Under the pieces are notes generated by a model. It was not told the DNA's origin. It saw nothing but the letters and a program-made list of their open reading frames with translations, and did no database searches. A stretch of 64,000 bases of DNA from Mycolicibacterium sp. MU0053 (GTDB lineage Bacteria; Actinomycetota; Actinomycetes; Mycobacteriales; Mycobacteriaceae): contig NZ_OY726397.1 of the NCBI RefSeq assembly GCF_963378095.1, positions 1 through 64,000 of the forward strand. Reading direction: 5' to 3'. Made by a program: the position numbers and the translations under genes. Below are positions 15,405-27,094 of the stretch, piece after piece (the stretch's first letter is position 1; each line of letters begins with the position of its first letter).

Positions 15405-15668
15405 TCAGCGCCAGCGCATCGTCAGTAGCAGTCCGGTGATCATGAAGGCAAACGCGATCGCGTAGTTCCACGGCCCGAGGTCGGCCATCCACGGCAGCGA
15501 CGAGGATGCGAGCTGGAAAACCAACAGCCAGAACAATCCAATCAACATCAAACCCACGAAAAGTACGACAAACCACACACTCGACGGTCCGGCTTTCACC
15601 TTGACCGGGGTGCGGCTGACCGGGTTGATGGTGAAGTCGTTCTTCTTGCGAACCTTGGACTTGGGCAT
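15405..15668 (-). CDS. crgA: Cell division protein CrgA
   Basis: 87-residue inner-membrane septation protein that, in mycobacteria, connects FtsZ, FtsQ, FtsI and CwsA at the divisome. The N-terminus is strongly basic ([12 protein letters not shown]), with a cytoplasmic [10 protein letters not shown] motif. Two transmembrane helices follow ([20 protein letters not shown] and [17 protein letters not shown]). The length is close to the 93 residues of M. tuberculosis CrgA. It is monocistronic and divergent from the DUF881 gene. Confidence 0.95.
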   Translation of the reverse strand: MPKSKVRKKNDFTINPVSRTPVKVKAGPSSVWFVVLFVGLMLIGLFWLLVFQLASSSLPWMADLGPWNYAIAFAFMITGLLLTMRWR

Positions 15669-15774
15669 GGTTACCTTCGTAGAAAGTTGAACAGGTGCGA
15701 CGATGAACGTCGCGACAGGAGTCTCCCGAGCCTAACGCAGCGCCCGGGTCTCCTCAGAACACGCAGGAGTGGTG

Positions 15775-16524
15775 ATGGCCGATCCGCCGCCCCGCCGGAC
15801 CTGGTGGCGATTCGGGGTGCCGGTGGTGTGTCTGCTGGCCGGCCTGCTGCTGGCCGCCACCCACGGCGTCGCCGGTGGCGACGAGATCCGCCGCAGCGAC
15901 GCGCCCCGGCTCGTCGACCTGGTGCGCGAGGCCCAGCAGTCCGTCGAGCGGGTCGCCGCCGAACGCGACGACCTGGCCGGGCGGCTGGACTCCACGCACG
16001 GCAGGTCCGGTGGTGCGGCGCTGGCCGCCATGCAGGCCCGGGCCGACGAGATCGCCGCGGAGGCCGGCCTGGACCCGGTCCGGGGCCCCGGGCTGGTGGT
16101 CACCCTCACCGATGCGCAGCGGGACGCCCAGGGTCGTTTCCCGCGCGATGCCCGCCCCGATGACCTGGTGGTGCACCAGCAGGACATCCAGGGCGTGCTC
16201 AACGCGCTGTGGAGCGCGGGCGCGGAGGCCGTCCAGATGCAGGATCAGCGCCTGATCGCGACCTCGGCCCCGCGCTGCGTGGGCAACACGCTGTTACTCA
16301 ACGGGCGGACCTACAGCCCGCCCTACCGGATCACCGCCGTCGGCGATCCGGTGGCGATGCAGGCCGCGCTCACCGAGGCGCCCCTGGTGTCGCTCTACAA
16401 GCAGTACGTGGTGCGCTTCGGCCTCGGCTACACCGAGGAGGTCCACGACGACCTTCAGGTGGTCGGCCATTCCGACCCGGTCCGGATGCGCCACGCCCGC
16501 CCGATCGGGCCGTTGGGGTACTGA
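15775..16524 (+). CDS. DUF881 membrane-anchored protein (Rv0012-like)
   Basis: 249-residue protein corresponding to Rv0012. A short cytoplasmic N-terminus is followed by one transmembrane helix (VPVVCLLAGLLLAATHGVAG), a predicted coiled coil with LVREAQQSVERVAAERDDLAGRL in two parts (about residues 40-75), then the extracytoplasmic DUF881 domain. The ATG at 15775 sits 5 nt after GGAG. Two in-frame GTG codons just upstream are too close to that site. DUF881 proteins are often linked to division genes. The biochemical role is unknown. Confidence 0.88.
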   Translation: MADPPPRRTWWRFGVPVVCLLAGLLLAATHGVAGGDEIRRSDAPRLVDLVREAQQSVERVAAERDDLAGRLDSTHGRSGGAALAAMQARADEIAAEAGLDPVRGPGLVVTLTDAQRDAQGRFPRDARPDDLVVHQQDIQGVLNALWSAGAEAVQMQDQRLIATSAPRCVGNTLLLNGRTYSPPYRITAVGDPVAMQAALTEAPLVSLYKQYVVRFGLGYTEEVHDDLQVVGHSDPVRMRHARPIGPLGY

Positions 16525-16545
16525 GCCGCATCCCGCCGACCCCGG

Positions 16546-16551
16546 TAACCT
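16546..16551 (+). promoter_or_regulatory. Candidate -10 for a leaderless trpG transcript
   Basis: TAACCT fits TANNNT and ends 6 nt before the ATG at 16558, with no ribosome binding site between. Confidence 0.5.
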
Positions 16552-16557
16552 GTGACG

Positions 16558-17256
16558 ATGCAGGTCTTGGTCGTCGACAACTACGACAGCTTCGTGTTCA
16601 ACCTCGTGCAGTACCTCGGGCAACTCGGGGTGACGGCACAGGTGTGGCGCCACGACGACCCCCGACTGGCCACCGCCGACGCCGTCGGCGCGGTCGCCGC
16701 CGAGTTCGACGGCGTTTTGCTGAGTCCCGGTCCGGGCACCCCGGAGCGGGCCGGCGCCTCGATTCCGCTGGTGCACGCCTGCGCCCAAAGCGCCACCCCG
16801 CTGCTGGGAGTGTGCCTGGGACACCAGGCCATCGGCGTGGCCTTCGGCGCCACCGTCGACCGTGCGCCCGAGCTGCTGCACGGCAAGACCAGCACCGTGT
16901 TTCACCGCAATTCCGGTGTCCTGCAAGGGCTTCCGGACCCCTTCACGGCAACGCGGTACCACTCGTTGACGATCCTGCCGGAGACGCTGCCCGAGGTGCT
17001 GCAGGTCACCGCGCAGACCCGCAGCGGCGTCATCATGGGCGTCCGGCACGCCGAGTTGCCGATCCACGGCGTGCAATTTCACCCGGAGTCGATCCTGACT
17101 GAGGGCGGTCATCGGTTGCTCGCCAACTGGCTCGGGTACTGCGGTGCCGCGCCCGAGGAGGGTCTGGTGCGGCGCCTCGAGACCGAGGTCGCCGACGCCC
17201 TGGCCGGGTCTCCGGCGGCGCGGACGGCGGGGGCTACGAGCCGAACGACAGCGTGA
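16558..17256 (+). CDS. trpG: Glutamine amidotransferase, anthranilate/aminodeoxychorismate synthase component II
   Basis: Class I glutamine amidotransferase that supplies ammonia for anthranilate or 4-amino-4-deoxychorismate synthesis. The nucleophile lies in GVCLGHQAIG and the His-Glu pair in HGVQFHPES, and the oxyanion motif is LLSPGPGTPE. The 232 residues match Rv0013, which is annotated trpG although the gene may equally serve folate as pabA. ATG 16558 was chosen over GTG 16552 because TAACCT is spaced for a leaderless start. The last 23 bp overlap the 3' end of pknB tail to tail. Confidence 0.93.
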   Translation: MQVLVVDNYDSFVFNLVQYLGQLGVTAQVWRHDDPRLATADAVGAVAAEFDGVLLSPGPGTPERAGASIPLVHACAQSATPLLGVCLGHQAIGVAFGATVDRAPELLHGKTSTVFHRNSGVLQGLPDPFTATRYHSLTILPETLPEVLQVTAQTRSGVIMGVRHAELPIHGVQFHPESILTEGGHRLLANWLGYCGAAPEEGLVRRLETEVADALAGSPAARTAGATSRTTA

Positions 17257-19101
17257 TCGTCCCGCTGTAGTTGACGCCCTGGCCCGACTGCGGCGCCTGC
17301 GACATCACCCGGTTGCGGTTCTGATCGCCGGCGTTGGGTACGTCGGGGCCCTTGTTGAGCACCCCGGTCCAGCCCAGCGCGCGCAGTGTGGGTTCGGCGT
17401 CGGTCCAGAACTGGCCGACCAGGTTCGGCATGGTGAACTGATTGCCGCGCGAGACCCGCAGTTCGATCACCGAGTCCAGCGGAACGTTCTGTCCGGTCGG
17501 GGGATTGGTGCCGATCACGGTGCCCACCGGCTGGGTGCCGTCGACGTCGGCCCGGGCCACCTTGGTGAAGCCGTACACGCCGAGATTGCGCTGCGCGACG
17601 TCGACGGTCTGGCCGCTGACATCGGGCACATCGCGGGTTTCGGGGCCGGCGCCCACGATCACGGTGATCTCGTTGGTGATCGCCGAGGTCTGGTTGGCCG
17701 GGGGACTGGTGCCGATCACCCGGTCCTTGAGTTCGGGGGTCGACGGCGAATTCGCCTGTTTGAACACCGTGAAGCCGGCGGCCTTGAGCTTCTGCACCGC
17801 ATCGCCGTAGCTCAGCCGTGCGACGTCGGGCACCTCGCGCTGCTCGGGACCCGTCGATACGTAGACGGTGATCTCGTCGCCCGCGCCGACGGAGGTGTCG
17901 GCTGCGGGTTCGGTCTCGATCACGTGGTCGGGCGGGACGCTGGAGTCGGGCCGCTGCTGGGTGCGGGTCTGGAAGCCGCGGTTCTGCAGGGTCGCCACCG
18001 CATCCGCCGACGTCACGCCGGTCACGTCGGGCACCGCGACATCGCGGGTGTCGCCGCCGAAGACGTTGATGGAAATCGTGACGATCACCGTCAGCACCGC
18101 CAGCACCGCCACGGCCACCAGCCAGCGCGCCACCGATCCGCCGCCGCGGCCGTCGCCGTAGGGCACCGGCGCCGCGATCTGCTGCGTCTGATCACCCCGG
18201 TATCCCGGCGGCGCGGTCAGCATCGAGGTGCGTTCGGCGTCGGTGAGGACCTTCGGGGCCTCCGGGTTCTCGCCGTTGTGCACACGGACCAGGTCGGCGC
18301 GCATCTCGGCGGCCGTCTGGTAGCGGTTGTCGGGATTCTTGGCCAAGGCCTTGAGCACCACCGCGTCGAGTTCGGCGGGAATGCCGGCGTGCCGTTGCGA
18401 GGGCGGCACCGGATCCTCCCGGACGTGCTGGTACGCCACGGCCACCGGGGAGTCACCGACGAAAGGTGCTTCGCCGGTGAGCATTTCGTACAGCACGCAG
18501 CCCAGGGAGTAGACGTCGGAGCGGGCGTCGACGGACTCGCCGCGGGCCTGCTCGGGAGACAGGTACTGGGCGGTGCCGATCACCGCGGCCGTCTGGGTGA
18601 CGCTGTGGGTCTCGGCCAGCGCGCGGGCGATGCCGAAGTCCATCACCTTCACCGCACCGGCCCTGCTGATCATGATGTTGGCCGGTTTGACGTCGCGGTG
18701 GATGATGCCGTGGGTGTGGCTGAAGTTCAGGGCCTGACACGCATCCGCGATGACCTCGATGGCGCGCTTCGGCGGCATCGGCCCGTCGTTGTGCACGATG
18801 TCGCGCAGCGTCACGCCTTCGACGTACTCCATGACGATGTAGGGCAGCGGACCGGTGGGCGTCTCGGCCTCACCGGTGTCGTAGACCGCGACGATCGCCG
18901 GGTGGTTCAGCGCGGCGGCGTTCTGCGCCTCCCGACGGAACCTCAGATAGAAGCTGGGGTCGCGGGCCAGGTCGGCGCGCAGCACCTTGACCGCGACGTC
19001 CCGGTGCAACCGGGTGTCGCGGGCCAGATGGACCTCCGACATTCCGCCGAACCCGAGGATTTCACCGAGTTCGTAGCGGCCGGAGAGCAGCTCAGGGGTC
19101 G

Positions 19102-19105
<4 letters not shown>
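17234..19105 (-). CDS. pknB: Serine/threonine protein kinase PknB with PASTA sensor
   Basis: Essential receptor kinase that senses peptidoglycan fragments and controls cell-wall synthesis. It has 623 residues. The kinase domain (about 11-275) shows GFGGMS, K40 in [12 protein letters not shown] and DFG, plus the activation-loop threonines in [11 protein letters not shown] transmembrane helix follows at about 333-352, then four PASTA repeats outside the cell, each opening with a PDV- or PNL-like motif. The GTG-independent ATG overlaps the pknA stop by 4 nt, so translation is coupled within the operon. Confidence 0.97.
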
Positions 19106-20438
<1,333 letters not shown>

Positions 20439-20442
<4 letters not shown>

Positions 20443-21914
20443 GATCCTCCCTGAAGTGCCGTGGCCATCACAGCCCGGCCGATCGGTGCCGCGATCGCGC
20501 CGCCGGTGGCCGCGAGGCGGTCACCGCCGTTCTCGACCACCACCGCGATGGCGACCTTCGGGTCTTTGGCGGGCGCGAAAGCGATGTACCACGCGTGGGG
20601 CGGCGTGTTACGCGGGTCGGTTCCATGTTCGGCGGTACCTGTCTTGGACGCGATCTGGACGCCGGGGATGGACCCAGCCTGCTGGGTGGACTGTTCGGCG
20701 TCGATCATCAAATCCGTTAGTTTAGCGGCGACCTGCGGAGACACCGCACGCTCCTGCTCGTAGGGGACGGTGCTGGAAATGTTTGCCAGGTCGGGGCCTT
20801 TAAGGCTGTTCACCAGGTACGGCTGCATGGCGACGCCGTTGTTGGCGATGGTGGCCGCCACGAGGGCGTTCTGCAGCGGGGTCATCGCGACGTCGCGCTG
20901 ACCGATGGCCGTCATCCCCAGCGCCGCCCGGTCGGAGATGGGGCCCACGGTGGACTCGGCGACCTGCAACGGGATCGGCTCCGGAGGCGTGTCGAGGCCG
21001 AAGGCCGCCGCGGTGTCGCGCAGCCGGTCGGCGCCGATGCGCAGCCCCATCTGGACGAACGCGGTGTTGCAGGACCGCGCGAAGGCTTCCTGCAGCGAGG
21101 CCGTCTGGCCGGACCCGCACGGCGCCCCGCCGTAGTTCTCCAGCGCCGCGGTGCTGTCCGGCAGCGGGATCGAGGGCAGTGCGGTGAACCGATCGTCCAC
21201 GTCGATGCCGGCCTCCAACGCCGCGGCAGTGGTGATGACCTTGAACGTCGAGCCCGGGGGGTAGCGCTCGGAGATGGCCCGGTTGGTCAGCGGGCTGGTG
21301 GGGTCGTCGCGCAGGTTCTCCCACGCCGCCGATTGCGCGGCGGTGTCGTGGGTGGCCAGCCGGTTGGGGTCATACGACGGCGAGGACACCATCGCGAGGA
21401 TCCGCCCGGTGGACGGGTCCAGCGCGACGACGGCACCCTTGCAGGGTCCGCTGCACCCGCGCTGCAGGCCGTCCCACGCGGCCCGCTGCACGCGCGGCAC
21501 GATCGTGGTGTCCACGCTGCCGCCGCGCGGGTCGCGGCCGGTGAAGAAGTCGGCCAACCGGCGGCCGAACAGGCGCTGATCGGATCCGTTGAGGATGCTG
21601 TCCTCGGCCCGCTCCAACCCGGTGCTCGAATAGCTGAGCGAGTAGAAGCCGGTGATCGGCGCGTAGACCAGGGGATCCGGATACACCCGGAGATAGCGGT
21701 AGCGGCCCTCGGTGGACACCGAGTAGGCCAGCAGCTGGCCCTCGGCCGAGATCTGGCCGCGTTGCCGCGAGTACTCGTCGAGCAGCACGCGCTGGTTGCG
21801 CGGGTCGGCACGCAGACCATCGGCGGTGAACACCTGGGTCAGCGTCGCGTTGCCGAGCAGCAGCACGATCAGGGCCATCAGCGTCATCGAGACGCGGCGC
21901 AGGGAGGTGTTCAT
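20439..21914 (-). CDS. pbpA: Penicillin-binding protein PbpA (class B transpeptidase)
   Basis: Membrane-anchored D,D-transpeptidase working with the SEDS glycosyltransferase RodA in peptidoglycan synthesis. The ATG at 21914 gives 491 residues, as in M. tuberculosis, and overlaps the rodA stop by 4 nt. The N-terminal anchor helix is at about 8-28. The catalytic serine is S222 in GSTFK, with SCN and KTG ([10 protein letters not shown]) motifs downstream. An upstream in-frame extension to 22073 lies inside rodA and is rejected. It is a beta-lactam target. Confidence 0.96.
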
Positions 21915-23323
21915 ACCTTCTCGATCACCTCGGTGCTGGCGACGGCGATGGGCGGTTGCACGGCCGGCTGCGGCCCGGTGTTGATGGGCCGGCGCGCGTT
22001 GTGCGAGATCCGGATAAGGATCGCCAGGAGCAGATAGTTGGCCACCAGCGACGAGCCGCCGTAGGACATCCACGGCGTGGTGAGGCCGGTCAGCGGGATC
22101 AGGTTGGTGACGCCGCCGACGACGATGAACAACTGGATGCCCAACGTGCCCGCCAGCCCGGCCGCCAGCAGCTTGCCGAAGCTGTCCCGCACGGCGATCG
22201 CGGTACGCAGGCCCCGGATGATCACGATGGTGTAGAGCATGAGTACGCCGGCGAGGCCGACGAGGCCGAGTTCCTCACCGATCGCGGCGATGATGAAGTC
22301 CGTCGAGGCGGCGGGCACCGTGCCGGGTTGCCCGTTGCCCAGGCCGGTGCCGAAGATGCCGCCGGTGGCGAAGCTGAACAGCGACTGGATGGTCTGGTAG
22401 CCGGCGCCGTCGGGATCGGCGAACGGGTCCAGCCAGTTCTGTACCCGCACGCGGACGTGGGCGAAGAGGTAGTAGGCGGCGATGCTGCCGGCGGCGAACA
22501 GGCCCAGCCCGATCAGCACCCAACTGAGCCGCTCGGTGGCGATGTAGACCATCAGCAGGAACGAGGCGTACAGCAGCAGCGAGGTGCCGAGGTCCTTCTC
22601 GAAGATCATCACGCCGATCGAGGCGACCCAGGCGGCCAGCAGCGGAGCCAGGTCGCGGGGCCGGGGCAGATCCAGGCCCAGCACATGCTTGCCGGCGCTG
22701 GTGAACAGCGTGCGCTTGGACACCAGCACGGAGGCGAAGAAGATCAGCAGCAGAATCTTGGAGAACTCGGCGGGCTGTATCGAGAAGCCCTCGAAGCGAA
22801 TCCAGATCTTGGCGCCGTACTCCTCGGAGTACTTCGCGGGCAGCAGCGCCGGGATGACCAGCAGGACCAGCCCGGCCAGGCCGCAGACGTAGCCGTAGCG
22901 CGACAGCTGCCGGTGATCCTTGAGCGCGACGACCACCGCGATGAAGCCGAGCACACCCACCAGGGTCCACAGCAATTGCTGGTTGGCACTGGGGGTTTCG
23001 TCGGCGATTGCCACCCGCACCAAATCCAGGCGGTGGATCATCACCAGGCCCAGACCGTTGAGCAACGCGACGACCGGCAGCAGCAGCGGGTCGGCGTAGG
23101 GCGCGAAGCGCCGGATCGCCAGGTGCGCGCCGCCGAAGAGCGCGAGAAAACCGGCGGTGTAGGCCAACAGGTCGGCCGAGAGGGCCTGCTCCTGGTTGAT
23201 CTCGACGAGCAGCAGGGCCGCGGTGGTGATCGCCGCGGCGAAACACAACAGCAACAGCTCGGCATTGCGGCGATTCGGCAGTGGCGGTTTGACCGCCACC
23301 GGGGACTGCGGTGCCGTGGTCAT
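21911..23323 (-). CDS. rodA: SEDS peptidoglycan glycosyltransferase RodA
   Basis: Polytopic FtsW/RodA/SpoVE family enzyme that polymerises lipid II together with PbpA. It has 470 residues from ATG 23323 (MTTAPQ), almost the 469 of M. tuberculosis. Conserved blocks include PAEFSKI, EKDLGTSLLLY, FATGGIFGTGLGNG and the last-loop GLTTPWMSYGGSS. In this sequence its frame is continuous with the pstP frame upstream because of an apparent one-base shift in pstP, so a naive reading gives one 995-residue fusion (21911-24898). The 28-bp pstP-rodA gap has only a weak ribosome binding site. Confidence 0.93.
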   Translation of the reverse strand: MTTAPQSPVAVKPPLPNRRNAELLLLCFAAAITTAALLLVEINQEQALSADLLAYTAGFLALFGGAHLAIRRFAPYADPLLLPVVALLNGLGLVMIHRLDLVRVAIADETPSANQQLLWTLVGVLGFIAVVVALKDHRQLSRYGYVCGLAGLVLLVIPALLPAKYSEEYGAKIWIRFEGFSIQPAEFSKILLLIFFASVLVSKRTLFTSAGKHVLGLDLPRPRDLAPLLAAWVASIGVMIFEKDLGTSLLLYASFLLMVYIATERLSWVLIGLGLFAAGSIAAYYLFAHVRVRVQNWLDPFADPDGAGYQTIQSLFSFATGGIFGTGLGNGQPGTVPAASTDFIIAAIGEELGLVGLAGVLMLYTIVIIRGLRTAIAVRDSFGKLLAAGLAGTLGIQLFIVVGGVTNLIPLTGLTTPWMSYGGSSLVANYLLLAILIRISHNARRPINTGPQPAVQPPIAVASTEVIEKV

Positions 23324-23351
23324 GGGCCTGAGCTCGCTACTCGCCGACTGC

Positions 23352-24898
23352 TCATGCGGCCGTCCGGCAGTCCGTACCCGGCTTCTGCGGCGCCGGGGGC
23401 AGCGTCGTCCTGGTGGGTGGCGGTGCCGGGGTCGCGGCGGGCGGCGGCGCCGGCGGGGAGCGGATTCGGTTGGGGCAGCGTCGGTTCGGGTGGGCTGCTC
23501 GGTCGCGGGGAGCTCGGTCTCGGAGGTGGGCGTGGCGGTGGGCGGTGCCGGGGCGGGACCGGGCCGGCTCGACGGACCCGGGGAGTGCGTGCGGGGTTCC
23601 GGTGCCGGCCGCGGAGTCGGGGCGGTCGCCGGCGGTTCGCACACCGGCAGCAGCGAGGTTTCGGCGAGCCGACGCAGTTGGGCGATCGCGTCATCGAGCG
23701 ATCCACCCGGCAGGCCGGCGGCGACCTGGGCGCGCTCAGATGGCCGCAGGTCGCCCAATTGCATGAGACGGCAGGCGAATTGCTGCTCGCCGTAGCTGAT
23801 CTGGGACAGCTCGTTGCGCTCGTTGAGGCACCCGAGCAGGAACGGCTCGGACATCGAAAGACCCAGCAGCGAGCCCTGGACGCCGCGCATGATGGACACG
23901 GTGCCGTCGTGCTCGGTGACGTAGTAGTTGTTCCGGACAATCTGGCGACCGATCGCCAGGCCGGCCAGCACCACCAGCACGACCAGCACCGCGGCGATCG
24001 CCATGCGGCGGCGCGACCGGGGCTTGCGCACCGGTTCATCGGCCTCGGCCACAACGCGTTTGGCGGCGGGCTTGCGCGGATTGATCGCCGAGGCGCGCCC
24101 GGCGGCGGTGTTCGGGGGAGCGGTGCCTTCGCCGTCGTCGCCGGAGACCGCCCCGGCCAGGATCGGCTGGGTCTGGCCGTAGTCGTAGTCGACCACGTCG
24201 GCGACCACCACGGTCACGTTGTCCGGGCCGCCGCCGCGCAGCGCGAGTTCGATGAGACGGTCGGCGCTTTCGACGACGTCCTCGATCTGCAGCGCCTCCA
24301 GGATGGTCTCCTGGCTGACCGGGTCCGACAGGCCGTCGGAGCACAACAGGTAACGGTCACCGACGCGCGCCTCGCGCATGATCAGCGTGGGTTCGACCTC
24401 GTGCCCGGTCAGCGCGCGCATGATCAGCGAGCGCTGCGGGTGGCTGTGCGCCTCTTCGGCGGTGATCCGGCCCTCGTCGACGAGGGTCTGCACGAACGTG
24501 TCGTCCTTGGTGATCTGGTTCAGCTCGCCGTCGCGCAGCAGATAGCCGCGGGAATCGCCGATGTGGATCAGGCCAAGGCGGTTGCCGGCGAACAGGATGG
24601 CCGTCAGCGTGGTGCCCATGCCCTCGAGATCGGGGTCCGCCTCGACATGGGCAGCAATCGCCGAGTTGCCCTGATGGACGGCCTCGTTGAGCTTGCTGAG
24701 CAGGTCGCCGCCGGGTTCGTCGTCGTCGAGATGGGCCAGGGCGGCGATCACCAACTGGGAGGCGACCTCGCCGGCGGCGTGGCCACCCATGCCGTCGGCG
24801 AGAGCGAGCAACCGGGCGCCGGCGTACACCGAATCTTCGTTGTTGGCGCGTACCAGGCCGCGGTCGCTGCGCGCGGCGTAGCGCAGACCTAGGGTCAC
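23352..24898 (-). CDS. pstP: PP2C Ser/Thr phosphatase PstP, frameshifted in its C-terminal tail
   Basis: Sole PP2C-type phosphatase reversing PknA/PknB phosphorylation. The catalytic domain (about 1-235) has metal-binding motifs RANNEDS, ADGMGGHAAG, CSDGLSD and GGPDNVTVV. One transmembrane helix (about 301-320) and an extracellular domain ending in a Pro-rich tail follow. The start is GTG 24898, overlapping fhaB. In the tail the frame runs into an Arg-rich stretch and on into rodA. One extra G in the run 23455-23458 would restore the normal ending, with Pro-rich repeats and PGTDCRTAA then stop at 23352, for 515 residues. Either a sequence error or a real frameshift. Confidence 0.9.
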
Positions 24899-25362
24899 GG
24901 ACGTAACTCGATTGCTGTCTTGCCGATTCGCACCGGCGTGCCTACGGGGACCTTTACGGCGGTCGTCACCTTTGACCTATCAAGGTATGTGCCGTTGGTT
25001 GATCCTAGATCCTCGACATACCAATCCGAACCTCGTGGTGACAGCCGCGCGTGGCGCGTCGAGGCGTAGTCGTCGGTGAGGACCAGCGTGGAGTCGTCCG
25101 CGCGGCCGATCAGCACCGGTTGGGCGCCCAACGTGATCCGGGTGCCGGCCAGCGAGCCGGCGGTGACCACCAGGTAGCGCGGCGTGGTCCGGTTCTGCCG
25201 GGCCGGCAGCAGGGTGCCGCGCAACGCCAGGCCGCGACGGACCATCACCGCGCCGGTGGGCGCGTAGATGTCGGTGCGCAGGATCCGCAGCACCGACCAG
25301 ATGAACAACCAGAGCATCAACAGGAAACCGGCGCGCGTCAGCTGCAGCACTAAACCCTGCAT
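24895..25362 (-). CDS. fhaB: FHA-domain protein FhaB (FipA)
   Basis: 155-residue protein that in M. tuberculosis (Rv0019c) binds phosphorylated FtsZ/FtsQ and links PknA signalling to division. An N-terminal membrane helix (FLLMLWLFIWSVLRIL) is followed by a C-terminal FHA domain (about 85-150) with the phosphothreonine-binding residues in IGRADDS, STRHARL and DLGSTNGTY. The start at 25362 is ATG. Its TGA overlaps the GTG start of pstP. It is part of the reverse-strand wall-signalling operon. Confidence 0.95.
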   Translation of the reverse strand: MQGLVLQLTRAGFLLMLWLFIWSVLRILRTDIYAPTGAVMVRRGLALRGTLLPARQNRTTPRYLVVTAGSLAGTRITLGAQPVLIGRADDSTLVLTDDYASTRHARLSPRGSDWYVEDLGSTNGTYLDRSKVTTAVKVPVGTPVRIGKTAIELRP

Positions 25363-25469
25363 CTGGCGTCCTTCCCGTCATCGATCGGCAACGTCACGAT
25401 ACTTGTGCAGTCACCGGCGTGAGGGCGAAGCTCGTGCGCGTCGCCTGAGTTGGCGTTGTGAGGCCGGGC

Positions 25470-26855
25470 TCAGTGCACGCGAACGACGATCTCAGAGTGA
25501 CCCAGACGGATGACGTCGCCGTCGGCCAGCTGCCACTCCTGGACCGGCGCGTTGTTGACCGTGGTGCCGTTGGTGGAGTTCAGATCGGACAGCAGCGCGA
25601 CCTGCCCGTCCCACCGGATCTCCAGGTGCCGGCGCGAGACCCCGGTGTCGGGCAGCCGGAACTGCGCGTCCTGACCGCGGCCGACGACGTTGGCGCCCTC
25701 CCGCAGCTGGTAGGTGCGGCCGCTGCCGTCGTCGAGCTGCAGGGTCACCGTGGCGGCGCCGGGGTAATCACCGGCGGGCGCGGGCTGGCCGTAGTCGGCG
25801 TAGCCACCCTGGGCGGGCGGCTGACCGTAGTCGTAGTCGCCACGCGGCGGTTCGCCGTAGCCACCCTCATAGCCACGGCCGGGGCCGGGCTCGGGCTGGC
25901 CGTAGTCGGGCCGACCGTAGTTCGGTGCGCCCTGGTAACCCTGCTCGTAGCCACCCTGATCCGGGTAGCCGCCGCGCGGGTCGGGCCGGCCTTCGGGGCG
26001 CCCGTAGTCCGGGGCCGGGGGACGGCCGTAGTTGTAGTCGCCACGCGGCGGTTCGCCGTAGCCACCGGCGGGGGGACCGTACGGCTGGCGGTAGCCCTGG
26101 TCGTAGCCGCCCGAGGGCGGCGGCGGGCCGTACCCACCGGCGGGCGGGCGCTGCTCATAGGACGGGGCGTAGCCACCCTGGTCCGGGTAGCCACCCTGGC
26201 GTGGGGGGTAGTTGGGCTCACCCTGCGGGGGGTAGTGGCCGCCCGACTCCGGCGGGGGCGGCGGGGCCTGCGGGGCGTAGCCGGCGCGGGGGTCGGGAGC
26301 GTCCTCCGGGCGACCGTAACGGTCGTCGTAGTACTCGTCCCCCGGTCGTCCCTGCCCTGGGCCGCCGCGGTGGCTCGGATTGTCGCTCATCGGTGGTACT
26401 CCTGGTTCTGCGTTCGACGCACGGTCTGATTGTGGCGCGGCGGGTGGTGCGGGTTCTGGAATATCGGCACCGCCCACCGTGGCGTCGGGGTTGACGACAC
26501 CGCGGGCGCGGACCTGGCCGCTGTGCAAACTCGGCGACTGTTCGAAACGGACAACAACATCACCATACGTTTGCCACCCCTGTTCGCCGATGTATCCCCC
26601 GAGATGTTTGGCAAAAGTATCCGACGTGATGTCCGGATCGGCGAGGACCTTCCGATGGTCGGGGGCGCTGAGAGTGATGACGTACTCATTGGGGGCCAGC
26701 AGCCGCCCGCCCTGCAGCGCGCGGACACCGTCGGCGGCCGCGCGGCGCAGCATGCCCTCAACTTCCTCGGGAACGACCGCTCCGCCGAACACCCGGGCGA
26801 ACGCGTCGCCGACGGTAGATTCGAGCTTGCGGTCAAAACGCTCCACAAGTCCCAT
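25470..26855 (-). CDS. fhaA: FHA-domain protein FhaA
   Basis: 461-residue regulator of peptidoglycan synthesis (Rv0020c-like), a PknB substrate that binds the phosphorylated MviN/FhaA complex. The N-terminal FhaA_N (DUF3662) domain covers about 1-125. A long low-complexity Gly/Tyr/Pro-rich middle (about 160-370) carries GGYP- and RGDY-type repeats. The FHA domain is at about 385-455 with VGRGQDAQ, SRRHLEI and NSTNGT. The ATG at 26855 lies 5 nt after AGGCGG. A GTG two codons upstream overlaps that site. It is the first gene of the reverse-strand operon. Confidence 0.95.
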   Translation of the reverse strand: MGLVERFDRKLESTVGDAFARVFGGAVVPEEVEGMLRRAAADGVRALQGGRLLAPNEYVITLSAPDHRKVLADPDITSDTFAKHLGGYIGEQGWQTYGDVVVRFEQSPSLHSGQVRARGVVNPDATVGGADIPEPAPPAAPQSDRASNAEPGVPPMSDNPSHRGGPGQGRPGDEYYDDRYGRPEDAPDPRAGYAPQAPPPPPESGGHYPPQGEPNYPPRQGGYPDQGGYAPSYEQRPPAGGYGPPPPSGGYDQGYRQPYGPPAGGYGEPPRGDYNYGRPPAPDYGRPEGRPDPRGGYPDQGGYEQGYQGAPNYGRPDYGQPEPGPGRGYEGGYGEPPRGDYDYGQPPAQGGYADYGQPAPAGDYPGAATVTLQLDDGSGRTYQLREGANVVGRGQDAQFRLPDTGVSRRHLEIRWDGQVALLSDLNSTNGTTVNNAPVQEWQLADGDVIRLGHSEIVVRVH

Positions 26856-27094
26856 CTTCACCGCCTGTCTCAGGTGTTCGTCGTACCGATCGGCACAGGC
26901 GCGCGGGCTACCGCGTGTCGCGCCCCTGTGTTATTTCCGCACCATGGTATCGGTCTATGCAGGTCGGGCGTCACCATAAGAACTCTGAGAATCGTGTTAC
27001 CCCAGGTCAGCTTGGTTCCGGGCGGGTGCGATTGGGGCGCGAACAGCGGTTGGAAGATGGGTCATGGACCGTGATACGCTGCCCCGGTTGTCAT

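Noticed and set aside
21956-24892. 978-codon open frame on the + strand
   Set aside because: Antisense to rodA and pstP, low complexity, no start signal and no homologous motifs.
21911-24898. A natural PstP-RodA fusion enzyme
   Set aside because: Not annotated as a fusion: the junction is explained by one missing G in a homopolymer, and the out-of-frame tail matches the normal PstP ending.
25458-26429. Gly/Val/Arg-rich + strand frame that could suggest a PE_PGRS-like gene
   Set aside because: It is the complement of the Gly/Tyr/Pro repeats of fhaA, with no PE domain and no start signal.
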